Source: Lachnospiraceae bacterium
Lineage (GTDB): Bacteria; Bacillota; Clostridia; Lachnospirales; Lachnospiraceae
DNA: 64,000 nucleotides
Assembly: GCA_029067085.1 (NCBI GenBank)
Contig: JAIEFE010000014.1
Location: 62,001-126,000, forward strand
Direction: 5' to 3'
The translations under genes were made by a program, and so were the position numbers. Numbering within the stretch: position 1 is the stretch's first letter; every line of letters starts with the position of its first letter. This document shows positions 42,182 to 50,852 of this stretch, in pieces. The notes below the pieces were generated by a model, which was given only the letters and a program-made list of their open reading frames with translations, was not told where the DNA came from and did not search any database.

Positions 42182-45052
42182 TTATCTTTCCGGGCGAAAA
42201 AATGCCCTGCTTCCAAAAGAATGGTATTCCATTTCCAACTCCATCTCCCCATCAAAGCAACCCGTTTCTCTGCCAATCCTCTGCAAAGGGAATACAAAGG
42301 TAGCGTGCTCCTCAAAAGGCTCGTCACGTCCAATCGTTTCCACTATCTCCACATTCTTTCCGTCCACATAAAGAGTCGTCTTTCCGGGTGCGCCCCACAC
42401 CCTCAGTTCTACCCACTCGCCTTCCGGCAGGGTACAATCAAAAGTGTATGTCCTTCCTTCTCTGGTAAATCCCACTTTCCCCGTCTCCGGCTCCACTGCA
42501 TAAAAAGCCCACTTGCCGTAGGCACAATCCCCCTCCGCAAGAATCTGCTCCCGCCGTACATCTGTCTGTCCGTCCTTTGCAGCATCTTTCGGCTCCAGCC
42601 ATACCTTCATAGTAATATCATAAACTGGTTCAGCCGCTTCTGCAGCTGCATACAGATAGGAGCTTCCGTCCTCCCATTCACCCATCACTCTCGGCCTATA
42701 TACTTCCGCCGCGACATCATATTCATGCAAGAATTCATGAGCAGACTCCTTCCGCCCGTATGCATGTTCCTCCAGTTTCGATGCTCCCCAGAGTTTCACG
42801 GAAAGCACACCCAAGGGCCCACGAAACCGCACAAACAGATCATACTCACAGATTCCTATGTCCAGACTGCCGCACATGTCATTCCAGATCATATAAGCCG
42901 CCCCCAGCATCTGCGGTGAATAAGCAGGTATGGTCTCAATCCGGTTATAGTCATAAAATCGATCGGGCGCCCAGTTTTCGTAAAGCTCCTCGTTGTTCAG
43001 GTAATCGTATCCACCGCCCGGTATGATATAGAGATGATTGTTCTGCATATTGATCAGGGAATACCCCGCCTCATACATCTCACGGGGATCTGCCCACAGA
43101 GTGCTCCAGATGTTCATCTGCAGATTTTCGGGCAGAGGTTTCGTTGTCCCGCCCATATTGCTGAGGCTTCCCCACAAGCGCACTGTCTTTCCCGATTCCT
43201 GTACCAGATCATTGATCCGCGTAAGATACTTTCGGTACTGCTCCCCATCGCCGTAATATTCATCCATGCCGATGTTGACGATCAGAGCCTCTCGAAACGC
43301 TCCTCTTTCCTCATCCAAAGCCTCCTGCCAGAGCCCTTCTACCAGCGCCACCGCCTCCTCATTTTCCAGATCGATCTGATCCACCGATTCATTAGCAGTG
43401 CGCAGGGCGTATTCGGGATACAGCTTCGTGATGAAAAGGGAATGAGCCGGGGTATCGATTTCAGGTACCACTGTCACGCCGTAGGTCTTAGCCATGGCAA
43501 TAAACTCCGCCAGCTCCTCCTTCGTATAAACGTACTCCTGCGGCAAAGGATTTTCCCCTCCTGCCTGCACTCCCAGAACGCCGGATTCCAGACGAAAGGC
43601 ACTGTCCGCCGTCATAGCCTGCTCCGCCGAGGCCGTACGGCCACTGGTGGCAAGAATCTCATTATCGTTTAGATGAATGGTCAGATCATTCATCTTATAC
43701 CAGGACATCAACTCCATCATCCTATAGAGCGTGTCCAGAGATACCGCCTTTCTGGCCACATCAATGCCAAAACCACGCACTTTATAGAGCGGATAATCCC
43801 GGATATGCCCCTGCGGTGCATTATCTCCTCTGCATAAAATCTGCAACAGGGTAACGGTTCCCCACCGAATCCCTTTAACGCTCTCAGCCTTTATGACACA
43901 TTTGTCAGTAATATCACAGGTATATCCTTCCTCGCCCAGACCGTTTTCTTTTTCCGCATATCCCAAATAAATATCTCCCGGCCCGGCATCTTCCAAAGTT
44001 CCCCTGCATACCTGCACCTTCCATTGAAAACGACTGTTCTCACATTCCTTTCCAAAAAGCGCCGCAACATCCCACAAATCATTATCATCACTGCCCACAA
44101 TGATCTGCGATTCTTCTCCCATCTTAAAGAGACCCTTACCGCCTCTCCACTCTGCAATGGATGGAACCACCCAGTAAGGGGAGACCTGCTCCCCATCAGA
44201 CGCCACATCTCCTGACAAGTCATCATTCGCGGGCACCTGCACCATAAAGGCAACCTCTCTCGACTCCTCCCGTCCCCGCAGATCCTCCACAAGATAGCCT
44301 ACTGTCACTTCCTTGTCCTGAATGGTGTCATAAACTCTTCCGTCGGCACCGATCACCTGCTCTAAATCCGCACCGATCAGCGTTACCCGGAAACCTTCCG
44401 GTGCTTCCGGCATAGTCAGTTTTCTTCCACCATCTGCCGCCGTTTCAATAACGGGTGTTTCTAACTTGTAGGCCGCAGGCTTGTCCGCGTAAACTTCAAA
44501 CTCATAGAGGGATACATTCTGGTAAAGGTCGGAAAAATCCGCCTCCTCCTTCGACACCGCGTAAGTGGCAAGACGCAGATATCGAAGCTGCGCAGGCTCC
44601 TCCAAAACGATTTCCTGCTTCAGTGTCTCCGGTGCCGTCTCGAAGCTTTGCAGCGTCTGCCAGGATGCTCCGTCCGTGGAAGCTTCCAGCGCATAGGAAA
44701 CCGCATTGGCCCGCTCCCATTTGAGTACAACAAAAGAAACTGAAATTTCTTCAGGAAATTCCAGTTGTATATAGTGAGAGGCATCCTCTCTGTTATTCTC
44801 GCTTGACCAGCGGGAGGCGCGATCCGTATCATTTCCGTCAATGGCCATCGCCGCAGACAAAGTCTCCTGCTCCACACTGTCGCAGGTGGCTTTCACGCCT
44901 CTTTTCAGGGCCAGATTCGGATTCGTGTCTCCGAAATGCTGCCCACGGAGCAGTACACCCACAAGCGCAGCCGCCGTAAGAACCACCAAAAGTGCCGCTC
45001 CCATCAACATATATTTTTTCTTATCCAACATCTCCTTCATCACAGATCCCAT
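42182..45052 (-). CDS. Membrane-anchored GH20 beta-N-acetylhexosaminidase-like protein
   Basis: A 956-residue multidomain protein. A cytoplasmic start and one membrane span (YMLMGAALLVVLTAAALVGV) form a signal anchor. Residues about 50-195 form an F5/8-type C (CBM32-like) domain (AIDGNDTDRASRWSSE, YIQLEFPEEISVSFVVLKWE). Then comes the GH20 catalytic module: GFGIDVARKAVSLDTLYRMM, KMNDLTIHLNDNE, VVPEIDTPAHS and IVNIGMDEYYG with the Asp-Glu pair. A concanavalin-like (LamG-type) domain closes the protein. It likely trims N-acetylhexosamine from mucin or wall glycans at the cell surface. Confidence 0.85.
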   Translation of the reverse strand: MGSVMKEMLDKKKYMLMGAALLVVLTAAALVGVLLRGQHFGDTNPNLALKRGVKATCDSVEQETLSAAMAIDGNDTDRASRWSSENNREDASHYIQLEFPEEISVSFVVLKWERANAVSYALEASTDGASWQTLQSFETAPETLKQEIVLEEPAQLRYLRLATYAVSKEEADFSDLYQNVSLYEFEVYADKPAAYKLETPVIETAADGGRKLTMPEAPEGFRVTLIGADLEQVIGADGRVYDTIQDKEVTVGYLVEDLRGREESREVAFMVQVPANDDLSGDVASDGEQVSPYWVVPSIAEWRGGKGLFKMGEESQIIVGSDDNDLWDVAALFGKECENSRFQWKVQVCRGTLEDAGPGDIYLGYAEKENGLGEEGYTCDITDKCVIKAESVKGIRWGTVTLLQILCRGDNAPQGHIRDYPLYKVRGFGIDVARKAVSLDTLYRMMELMSWYKMNDLTIHLNDNEILATSGRTASAEQAMTADSAFRLESGVLGVQAGGENPLPQEYVYTKEELAEFIAMAKTYGVTVVPEIDTPAHSLFITKLYPEYALRTANESVDQIDLENEEAVALVEGLWQEALDEERGAFREALIVNIGMDEYYGDGEQYRKYLTRINDLVQESGKTVRLWGSLSNMGGTTKPLPENLQMNIWSTLWADPREMYEAGYSLINMQNNHLYIIPGGGYDYLNNEELYENWAPDRFYDYNRIETIPAYSPQMLGAAYMIWNDMCGSLDIGICEYDLFVRFRGPLGVLSVKLWGASKLEEHAYGRKESAHEFLHEYDVAAEVYRPRVMGEWEDGSSYLYAAAEAAEPVYDITMKVWLEPKDAAKDGQTDVRREQILAEGDCAYGKWAFYAVEPETGKVGFTREGRTYTFDCTLPEGEWVELRVWGAPGKTTLYVDGKNVEIVETIGRDEPFEEHATFVFPLQRIGRETGCFDGEMELEMEYHSFGSRAFFRPER

Positions 45053-45126
45053 CCGTTAAGATCCCACCGTCTTCTCCTGACTCGCATTTTCCCGGCGCAA
45101 TTACAGCCTCAAAACGCACTTCTACC

Positions 45127-45627
45127 TTATCCCAGAAGCGCGCCCAGGAGTCCGTAAGAGAATACGGACATGATGACCGTAGCGATGGCGATGCCAAGAA
45201 GCTCCGCCAGAATCGCCTTCTTAAAGTCCACATCCAGAAGCGCTGCGATGAGAGATCCTGTCCATGCCCCCGTGCCGGGAAGCGGAATTCCCACAAACAG
45301 CACCAATCCCCAAAATTCGTAACGCTTGATATTATCGCTCTTTCCCATTGCCCGGTTTTCCAGCTTCTCGATGATCCCGCGAAAAAGCTTTATCTTCTTG
45401 AGCCATTTAAATACCTGTTTGATAAACAGCAGGATAAACGGAATGGGAATGATATTGCCAATGATACAATACGGGATTGCCGTCATGATCGGTACCTGCA
45501 GGAGCTTCGAGACGATCAAACCTCCGCGCAGCTCTAAAATAGGAATCATGGAAATGATAAAGACCACGATCTCCTTGCTCACATACCTTCCCAGAGTGTT
45601 GGCAAATGCCACTGCTAAACTTTCCAT
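45127..45627 (-). CDS. COG2426 small multidrug export-like membrane protein
   Basis: A 166-residue membrane protein with about four spans. ISMIPILELRGGLIVSKLL and the repeated-looking FVGIPLPGTGAWTGSLIA are the signature of COG2426, annotated as a putative small multidrug export family although the transport role is weakly supported. It is read between hisC and the GH20 gene and has a Shine-Dalgarno AGGAA before the ATG. Confidence 0.85.
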   Translation of the reverse strand: MESLAVAFANTLGRYVSKEIVVFIISMIPILELRGGLIVSKLLQVPIMTAIPYCIIGNIIPIPFILLFIKQVFKWLKKIKLFRGIIEKLENRAMGKSDNIKRYEFWGLVLFVGIPLPGTGAWTGSLIAALLDVDFKKAILAELLGIAIATVIMSVFSYGLLGALLG

Positions 45628-45718
45628 GCCGCTATGATTCCTTTCCTGTTTGTTTCTTCTCTTCTATAATGCAATATACGATTTCTTTTTCATTAATATA
45701 CTCGCAAAGTCACGGCTT

Positions 45719-46771
45719 CTATACTATCTTATCCAGAGCCTGATACAGCGCTTCCATCTGCTCGTCTGTGCCGATGGTGATCCGCAGATAATTATCAATC
45801 CTCTCTTTATTCCACCATCTGACATATATGTCATTTTCTTGCAGCTGCTTGAAAATATCGCGGGCGGGCACTTTTTTATGGGAGGCAAAGATAAAGTTAG
45901 TACAGGATTTCGGAAAAACAAAGCCCCTCTTTGCCAACTCGTCCTCCGCCTTCTCTCTGGTCTTCATAATCTTTTTACGACATTCCTCAAAATACGCCTC
46001 ATCCCGCACGGCTTCCACTCCCAACACAAGAGCCGCAGTGTTCATGGTATAGGAATTGACGGAATATTTCACATCATTCAGATAACGGATCAGCCGAGGC
46101 TGTCCCATGGCGTAACCAATACGTATGCCGGCCATGGATCTGGATTTGGAAAAAGTCTGTACCACCAGCAGATTATCATATTTCTCGATCAGCGGCAGGG
46201 CGCTTGTCCCGCCGAAATCAATGTAGGCTTCGTCCACGATCACCACCACATCCCGGTTGTTTTTCACGATCTCCTCTACCAAATCAAGGGGCATCCGCAC
46301 CCCTGTGGGCGCGTTGGGATTCGGAAAGACCACCCCGCCGTTTGGCTGTATGTAGTCCTCCGGGCGGATCTGAAAGTCCGCGTCAAGTGCCTTCGTCTCA
46401 TAGGGAATCTTGTACACATCTGCCCACACATCATAAAAAGAATAGGTAATGTCCGGAAAAAAGATCGGGCGGCTTGCATTGAAAAAGGTCAAAAAAGCCA
46501 TGGACAGCACATCATCGGAACCCACCCCGATAAAGATCTGGTCTGTACCAATGTGATAATGCTCCGAAAGCGCCTTCGCCAGCTCTGTTTTCTCCGGAAA
46601 AGCCGGATACAGACGCAGCTTATCTATTTCCATAGCCGCCATCGCCTCTGCTACTCCCGGTGCGGGCGGATAAGGATTTTCATTGGTATTCAGCTTGATG
46701 ATCCCTGCCTTTTGGGGTTGTTCTCCCGGCGTATAAGGGACTACCTTTCTCACATTTTCTTCCCACTTCAT
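45719..46771 (-). CDS. hisC: Histidinol-phosphate aminotransferase
   Basis: A 350-residue PLP aminotransferase. The start at 46771 is chosen because GGAGGAG lies before it and the preceding gene ends at 46776; a longer frame from 46864 is antigenic noise over that gene. IIKLNTNENPYPPAPGV is the HisC start motif, and the PLP lysine is in TFSKSRSMAGIRIGYAMG. It transfers an amino group from glutamate to imidazole-acetol phosphate. No other his gene is nearby, so a broader aromatic role is possible. Confidence 0.92.
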   Translation of the reverse strand: MKWEENVRKVVPYTPGEQPQKAGIIKLNTNENPYPPAPGVAEAMAAMEIDKLRLYPAFPEKTELAKALSEHYHIGTDQIFIGVGSDDVLSMAFLTFFNASRPIFFPDITYSFYDVWADVYKIPYETKALDADFQIRPEDYIQPNGGVVFPNPNAPTGVRMPLDLVEEIVKNNRDVVVIVDEAYIDFGGTSALPLIEKYDNLLVVQTFSKSRSMAGIRIGYAMGQPRLIRYLNDVKYSVNSYTMNTAALVLGVEAVRDEAYFEECRKKIMKTREKAEDELAKRGFVFPKSCTNFIFASHKKVPARDIFKQLQENDIYVRWWNKERIDNYLRITIGTDEQMEALYQALDKIV

Positions 46772-46775
46772 TCTG

Positions 46776-47798
46776 TCAACTCTCCTCCTGCTGCCATTCC
46801 GCCGCCAGTCTGGCGTACTCCGCCGCCTGCTCCTCGTTGCCAAGCTCCTGATAACATTTGGCAAGCCCCCTCAGGGGCAGATCGCCGCCGTAGTGTATAT
46901 TTAAGACGCTCTCCGTCTCATAAGCCGCATTATACAGCCAGACAATAGCCTCATCATAGTCTTCCCGCTCCATATAAAAAGCGCCCAGCTCACAGCAGAT
47001 CTCCGAACAGCCCTCAGACGCTACCGCCTTCATCGCGTATTTGAAGAAATCCGCCACGTCCCCGGCAAGCCTTGCCGCTCTCGCCGCCACACAGGCCGCC
47101 TCCATCAGCTCCTCATCTCCCCGCTTCTCATCCTTGCAGGACTGCTGAAAAAAAGCCCGGGCATCCAGGAAATCCTGTGCCTCCCCGGAAATAAAAAGTT
47201 CCTTCGCATAGATATTGTGAAGCCTTTTATCCAAAGGCTCTCCCGCCTCCACAAGCCGCGCAAAAGCCGCCAGATCTCTGTCCTTATGATTCTCCTCCGG
47301 CAAATGCTGAATACAGATCTCGCTATCATAAATAACAGGTGTAATTCCTACCTGTTCATGGATCGCTCCCTGCCAGCGGAAGGTACGGTTTCTCTTGAAA
47401 AGTTTGGGGCGAAGCTCCTTGTCATAATTGTAGATGGTTCCGTTTGCAAGTTGATTTACATAATACATCTGTACCATCTCGATCTCCGGAAGCAGTACCT
47501 CCTTCATCCGCAAAAAAGCGGCTCTGTTCTCCTCGTCCAGCACCTCGTCCGCATCCGCGGAGTAAATATACTCCATCCTCGCTTTGGAAAAGGCGAAATT
47601 GCGCGCCTCCGAAAAATCCCCTGTCCAGGCAAAGTCATAGATCTGTTCCGTGTATCTTGCCGCGATCTCTTTCGTGGCATCCGTAGAGCCGGTATCCACG
47701 ATGACGATCTCATCCATGAGGCCCGCCAGACTGTCCAGGCACCTCGCCAGAATCCGCTCTTCATTTTTCACGATCATACACAAGCTGATTGTGACCAT
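46776..47798 (-). CDS. Family 2 glycosyltransferase with C-terminal TPR-like region
   Basis: A 340-residue protein from the ATG at 47798, six bases after GGGGGAAG; the frame extends to 47984 but lacks a site there. ISLCMIVKNEERILARCLDS and EIVIVDTGSTDATKEIAA are the GT-A donor site, and SADADEVLDEENR is the DxD. From about residue 190 it is helical with TPR-like repeats (YDEAIVWLYNAAYE, LAKCYQELGNEEQAAEYARL). This layout occurs in SunS-like and surface-glycan transferases. It is 4 bases from hisC, with no evident pathway link. Confidence 0.85.
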   Translation of the reverse strand: MVTISLCMIVKNEERILARCLDSLAGLMDEIVIVDTGSTDATKEIAARYTEQIYDFAWTGDFSEARNFAFSKARMEYIYSADADEVLDEENRAAFLRMKEVLLPEIEMVQMYYVNQLANGTIYNYDKELRPKLFKRNRTFRWQGAIHEQVGITPVIYDSEICIQHLPEENHKDRDLAAFARLVEAGEPLDKRLHNIYAKELFISGEAQDFLDARAFFQQSCKDEKRGDEELMEAACVAARAARLAGDVADFFKYAMKAVASEGCSEICCELGAFYMEREDYDEAIVWLYNAAYETESVLNIHYGGDLPLRGLAKCYQELGNEEQAAEYARLAAEWQQEES

Positions 47799-47892
47799 GC
47801 GCGTCTTCCCCCATTTTAAAATATGCGTTATCCGTAACCCGATGAGACCAATACCCGCTCTCTGCCGTTCAGCCAACCCGCAGGCCGGTCTT

Positions 47893-48264
47893 TCAGCGAT
47901 AGGCATACAACGCCTCCGCCCGCATTCTCTCCTCGACAGGCAGCCACACTTCGTTTCTTCCTGCACGAAACAACAGGCTTTCATAGCGGTGTTTCTTCAC
48001 AAATCCGGCAGAAGCCAAAAGCAGATATCTTGTGGTAAAAGACATCTCTCCTATCCGTTCCTGCATTGTTACGATATATCTGTCGTTTATCTTCTGCAGT
48101 CTCACCCTGCCAAGGAATCGGTATCTCTTCCCGTCCCAGTTATAAATCCTGACCTTATGCTGCATAAGATCATACCGCAGCGCTGCCAGAACAGTAAGCA
48201 GTAAAAACAATGCCGCCGCAGCCCACAGCAGACAACCGTCCGCCATTACCATCCATTCTTTCAT
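47893..48264 (-). CDS. Small hypothetical membrane protein
   Basis: A 123-residue protein from the ATG at 48264 behind GGAGG. One membrane span near the N terminus (LLWAAAALFLLLTVLAAL) is followed by a basic, soluble region (HKVRIYNWDGKRYRFLG) with beta-strand character. It is not a family I recognise. It lies between the acyltransferase gene and the glycosyltransferase, in the same direction. Confidence 0.7.
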   Translation of the reverse strand: MKEWMVMADGCLLWAAAALFLLLTVLAALRYDLMQHKVRIYNWDGKRYRFLGRVRLQKINDRYIVTMQERIGEMSFTTRYLLLASAGFVKKHRYESLLFRAGRNEVWLPVEERMRAEALYAYR

Positions 48265-48338
48265 TGTGCCTCCATTCCCGGCACATCTCTCCACACATCC
48301 TTTAGATAGAGTAACACACTCCCCCATCGAATGCAATT

Positions 48339-49505
48339 CTAACCCGCATTAGATGCACCTTTCATTCGATCAATGATCCGCTGGAGACCGAGCGGAAGAA
48401 TTACCCCCGCCGCCAGATAGACCATCTGAAAGGCCTCTGAACCCCTCACTAAATAATAGTAACCGATATCCGTGTGAAATTTCACAAAGTCAAAATCCAC
48501 CAGATATCCTGTATGGGCGGCGATTCCCGCCAGAATACCTTTTACCAACATAAGGGCCATAATGTGGTGCATCATCACCGCGTAGGTGTTGCGGCTCAGA
48601 TATTGGAGAAACCCGCCAGCCGGATGCTGTGCTGTTATACCCCAAATCGGGGAAAGGATCCTCGCCGCCCGCAGCCAGAAAGCCACACCTGACATCACTG
48701 TCACATATGGAATGACCGGCCCGTTGGCAAAGCCCGTACACCACACACTGCTGTAGGCAAGGCCGTTGCAGCACAGATGTAAAAGCACCTGCACACCGAT
48801 CACGATGGCATAATAAGGAACATTTCCGAGCGTATCTCTCTCCTCCAGCTTTTCCTTATAAAACTGCCCCATCTGAAAGCAGGGATAGAGAAAGAGAATC
48901 CGTCCCGGCGTCTTATAAAGCCCCCACACATGGCCGCCGATGGCAAGCTGTACCACCGCCATGCCGACCACAAGAGAGCCCGCTAGGATCAGCCATTCGC
49001 TGTTCAGGCGGAACTTTCGCAGAAGCAGGCGCATACACAAATTCATCATTTCGATCAGAAACAGCGCTGGCACGAACCATGCCGCAAAATTGTAAAGAAA
49101 TTGATGACCATGCAGAAAAGGATCCAGAAACAGGCTCTTTAAGGAAACGGCTTCCCCCATTGAAAAGCCGCAAAAGGCTCTGAGTGCCCACGCGATCAAG
49201 CCGTAAATCAGATTCCATACAAAATACGGCAGAAGAAGCTTTTTTGCCTTCTTTTTCACATAAAGAAGCGGCCTCTCTTCCTCCTCCGCACGATAGAAAT
49301 AGCCGGAAATAAACAGAAAAAGCGGTACGTGAAAAGAATAGTAGGGAAACAGACCTCCCACTGTTAAAATATCATACCCTGTGTGTCCCGCCACGATCAT
49401 AATGATAGCCAGCGCTGAGAGAATACCGAAAGTTACGTTATAGGAATCCTTTATTTTTTGCAGTTTTAATGCGCTGTACGCTTTTAATTGTGACACAGTT
49501 GCCAT
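48339..49505 (-). CDS. Acyltransferase family 3 membrane protein
   Basis: A 388-residue protein with about ten membrane spans. IMIVAGHTGYD with its His near the N terminus, PLFLFISGYFYR and the Arg/Lys-rich loop KKKAKKLLLPYFVWNLIYG match the OafA/acyltransferase-3 family, which O-acetylates surface sugars. No C-terminal SGNH domain is fused. The acceptor is not known; wall or secreted glycans are likely. Confidence 0.88.
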   Translation of the reverse strand: MATVSQLKAYSALKLQKIKDSYNVTFGILSALAIIMIVAGHTGYDILTVGGLFPYYSFHVPLFLFISGYFYRAEEEERPLLYVKKKAKKLLLPYFVWNLIYGLIAWALRAFCGFSMGEAVSLKSLFLDPFLHGHQFLYNFAAWFVPALFLIEMMNLCMRLLLRKFRLNSEWLILAGSLVVGMAVVQLAIGGHVWGLYKTPGRILFLYPCFQMGQFYKEKLEERDTLGNVPYYAIVIGVQVLLHLCCNGLAYSSVWCTGFANGPVIPYVTVMSGVAFWLRAARILSPIWGITAQHPAGGFLQYLSRNTYAVMMHHIMALMLVKGILAGIAAHTGYLVDFDFVKFHTDIGYYYLVRGSEAFQMVYLAAGVILPLGLQRIIDRMKGASNAG

Positions 49506-49606
49506 ATTTGTACCCTCACCACGCCGGACTTTAAGAACCCGGCTTTCCGAACAGAATACAAGATACCTGCCCGGCTGAACCTCCTCACGACAAAGCGCGA
49601 AATTTG

Positions 49607-49615
49607 TGGTAAACT
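49607..49615 (+). promoter_or_regulatory. Extended -10 promoter of the lipoprotein gene
   Basis: TGGTAAACT (TG 49607-49608, -10 TAAACT 49610-49615) with no good -35. Transcription would begin near 49622, which is why the ATG at 49676, and not the one at 49622, is taken as the start of the next gene. Confidence 0.5.
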
Positions 49616-49675
49616 GAAAATATGATATGGTTTATTTTATCAGGAAATCCAACAGAAAGAAAGAGAATCCCACCA

Positions 49676-50800
49676 ATGAGCAGAAAATCCAACAAACTTT
49701 TAACAAAAAACCATTTGTCATTCTTCTTTCTTTTTCTTATTATACTACCGCTTATGGAAGCCTTCCTCACGGCCTGCGGGCAGGATGCCGCTCCTGCTGC
49801 CGCCTCTCCGGACGAAGTTCCCGTCCTTGCCGTCACGAAAGAGATCAGCGCCTCACTTCCAAGTGAAAACCACCTGCGCAATTTCGAGATCGTGCAGAAT
49901 ATCCACGAAGAGAGCTTTTCTCCCCTTCCTGCAGAGGACGTCCTCCGCAACACCATCCCTGATCTGAGCGTCCCAACCTACGTCACTAAGGTAGAGGACA
50001 CCTACTTCATCGTAGACTGTTATCACAACCAGATCCTCTATCACGACAACCTGACTGATCCCCTGACAGACTGGCAGATCATGACCGATGAGATCGACAA
50101 AGGACACACTCTCGCCAGTGACGGCTTAGTCTATCTCGTGGATGACACGGAGAGAAACCGCATCCTTGTATTTGAAAAAAAGGAAGGCGTTTTCTACCAC
50201 ACCCAGACACTGGATGAAGTCGGAAACCGCCCTCACTATATTGTCTATGATGTCCCCACGGACACCTTTTATGTGTGGAGCTCCATGAACGGCGAAATGT
50301 ATCTGTGCCGCCACGATCCCGGAGACCCCCGTATGTACCTGACCGAGATCCGTTCTGTGGATGCCCTGAAGGAAAGTTACGTACGCTCCTTCACCATCGA
50401 CGGAGACAACATCTATTTCGTCTCCGGTATTCCCGGCTCACCCGCCATCCTGCAGGCGGATCTCTCCACCTTTGCCATCCAAAAGACCTATCCCGTGCCG
50501 GACAACATTGCCGGGATGGTACAGCTCACCCCCGCCGGAGGAAGTTTCTATATCACCGTCTCCACAGACATCACCGGAAATCAGGACTTTGCCACCATGA
50601 TCCGCACGGATGACCTGGCAAAGCTGGCAGAGGGTGATTATGAAGATGTGTACGCAAACTTTATCGGCGGCGGCACGCCATATTACATCACTTCAATCGA
50701 TAACACTTACTATTTAACTGAACACCGCATTCCCGGCCACGCTGTCTGGAAATTCCGGATCTCGCAGGATGGGATCCACGAAGTAGAGGCTGTCTACTGA
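49676..50800 (+). CDS. Beta-propeller lipoprotein
   Basis: A 374-residue protein from the ATG at 49676. It has a lysine-rich start, a hydrophobic segment (FFFLFLIILPLMEAFL) and a lipobox LTAC, so Cys34 or so is lipidated. The mature part has repeated beta-blade segments (VTKVEDTYFIVDCYHNQILY, ASDGLVYLVDDTERNRI, RSFTIDGDNIYFVSG, YYITSIDNTYYLTEHR). These resemble NHL or YncE-like propellers, but no catalytic residue can be named. It is divergent from the acyltransferase gene. Confidence 0.8.
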   Translation: MSRKSNKLLTKNHLSFFFLFLIILPLMEAFLTACGQDAAPAAASPDEVPVLAVTKEISASLPSENHLRNFEIVQNIHEESFSPLPAEDVLRNTIPDLSVPTYVTKVEDTYFIVDCYHNQILYHDNLTDPLTDWQIMTDEIDKGHTLASDGLVYLVDDTERNRILVFEKKEGVFYHTQTLDEVGNRPHYIVYDVPTDTFYVWSSMNGEMYLCRHDPGDPRMYLTEIRSVDALKESYVRSFTIDGDNIYFVSGIPGSPAILQADLSTFAIQKTYPVPDNIAGMVQLTPAGGSFYITVSTDITGNQDFATMIRTDDLAKLAEGDYEDVYANFIGGGTPYYITSIDNTYYLTEHRIPGHAVWKFRISQDGIHEVEAVY

Positions 50801-50815
50801 CAGCCTCTTCTCTAT
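50786..50815 (+). terminator. Terminator overlapping the lipoprotein stop codon
   Basis: Stem GAGGCTGTC (50786-50794) and GACAGCCTC (50799-50807) with a 4-base loop, followed by TTCTCTATC. The T run is weak. Confidence 0.45.
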
Positions 50816-50852
50816 CGCCACATATAAGCAATACTCTTTTATGACATTCGTG

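Noticed and set aside
46772..46864. Upstream extension of hisC to 46864
   Set aside because: It overlaps the end of the glycosyltransferase gene, encodes an Arg-rich stretch foreign to HisC, and a strong site precedes 46771.
45650..46948. A 432-codon open frame on the plus strand
   Set aside because: It runs antisense to hisC and the end of the glycosyltransferase gene and its His/Arg-rich composition is that of a mirrored coding frame.
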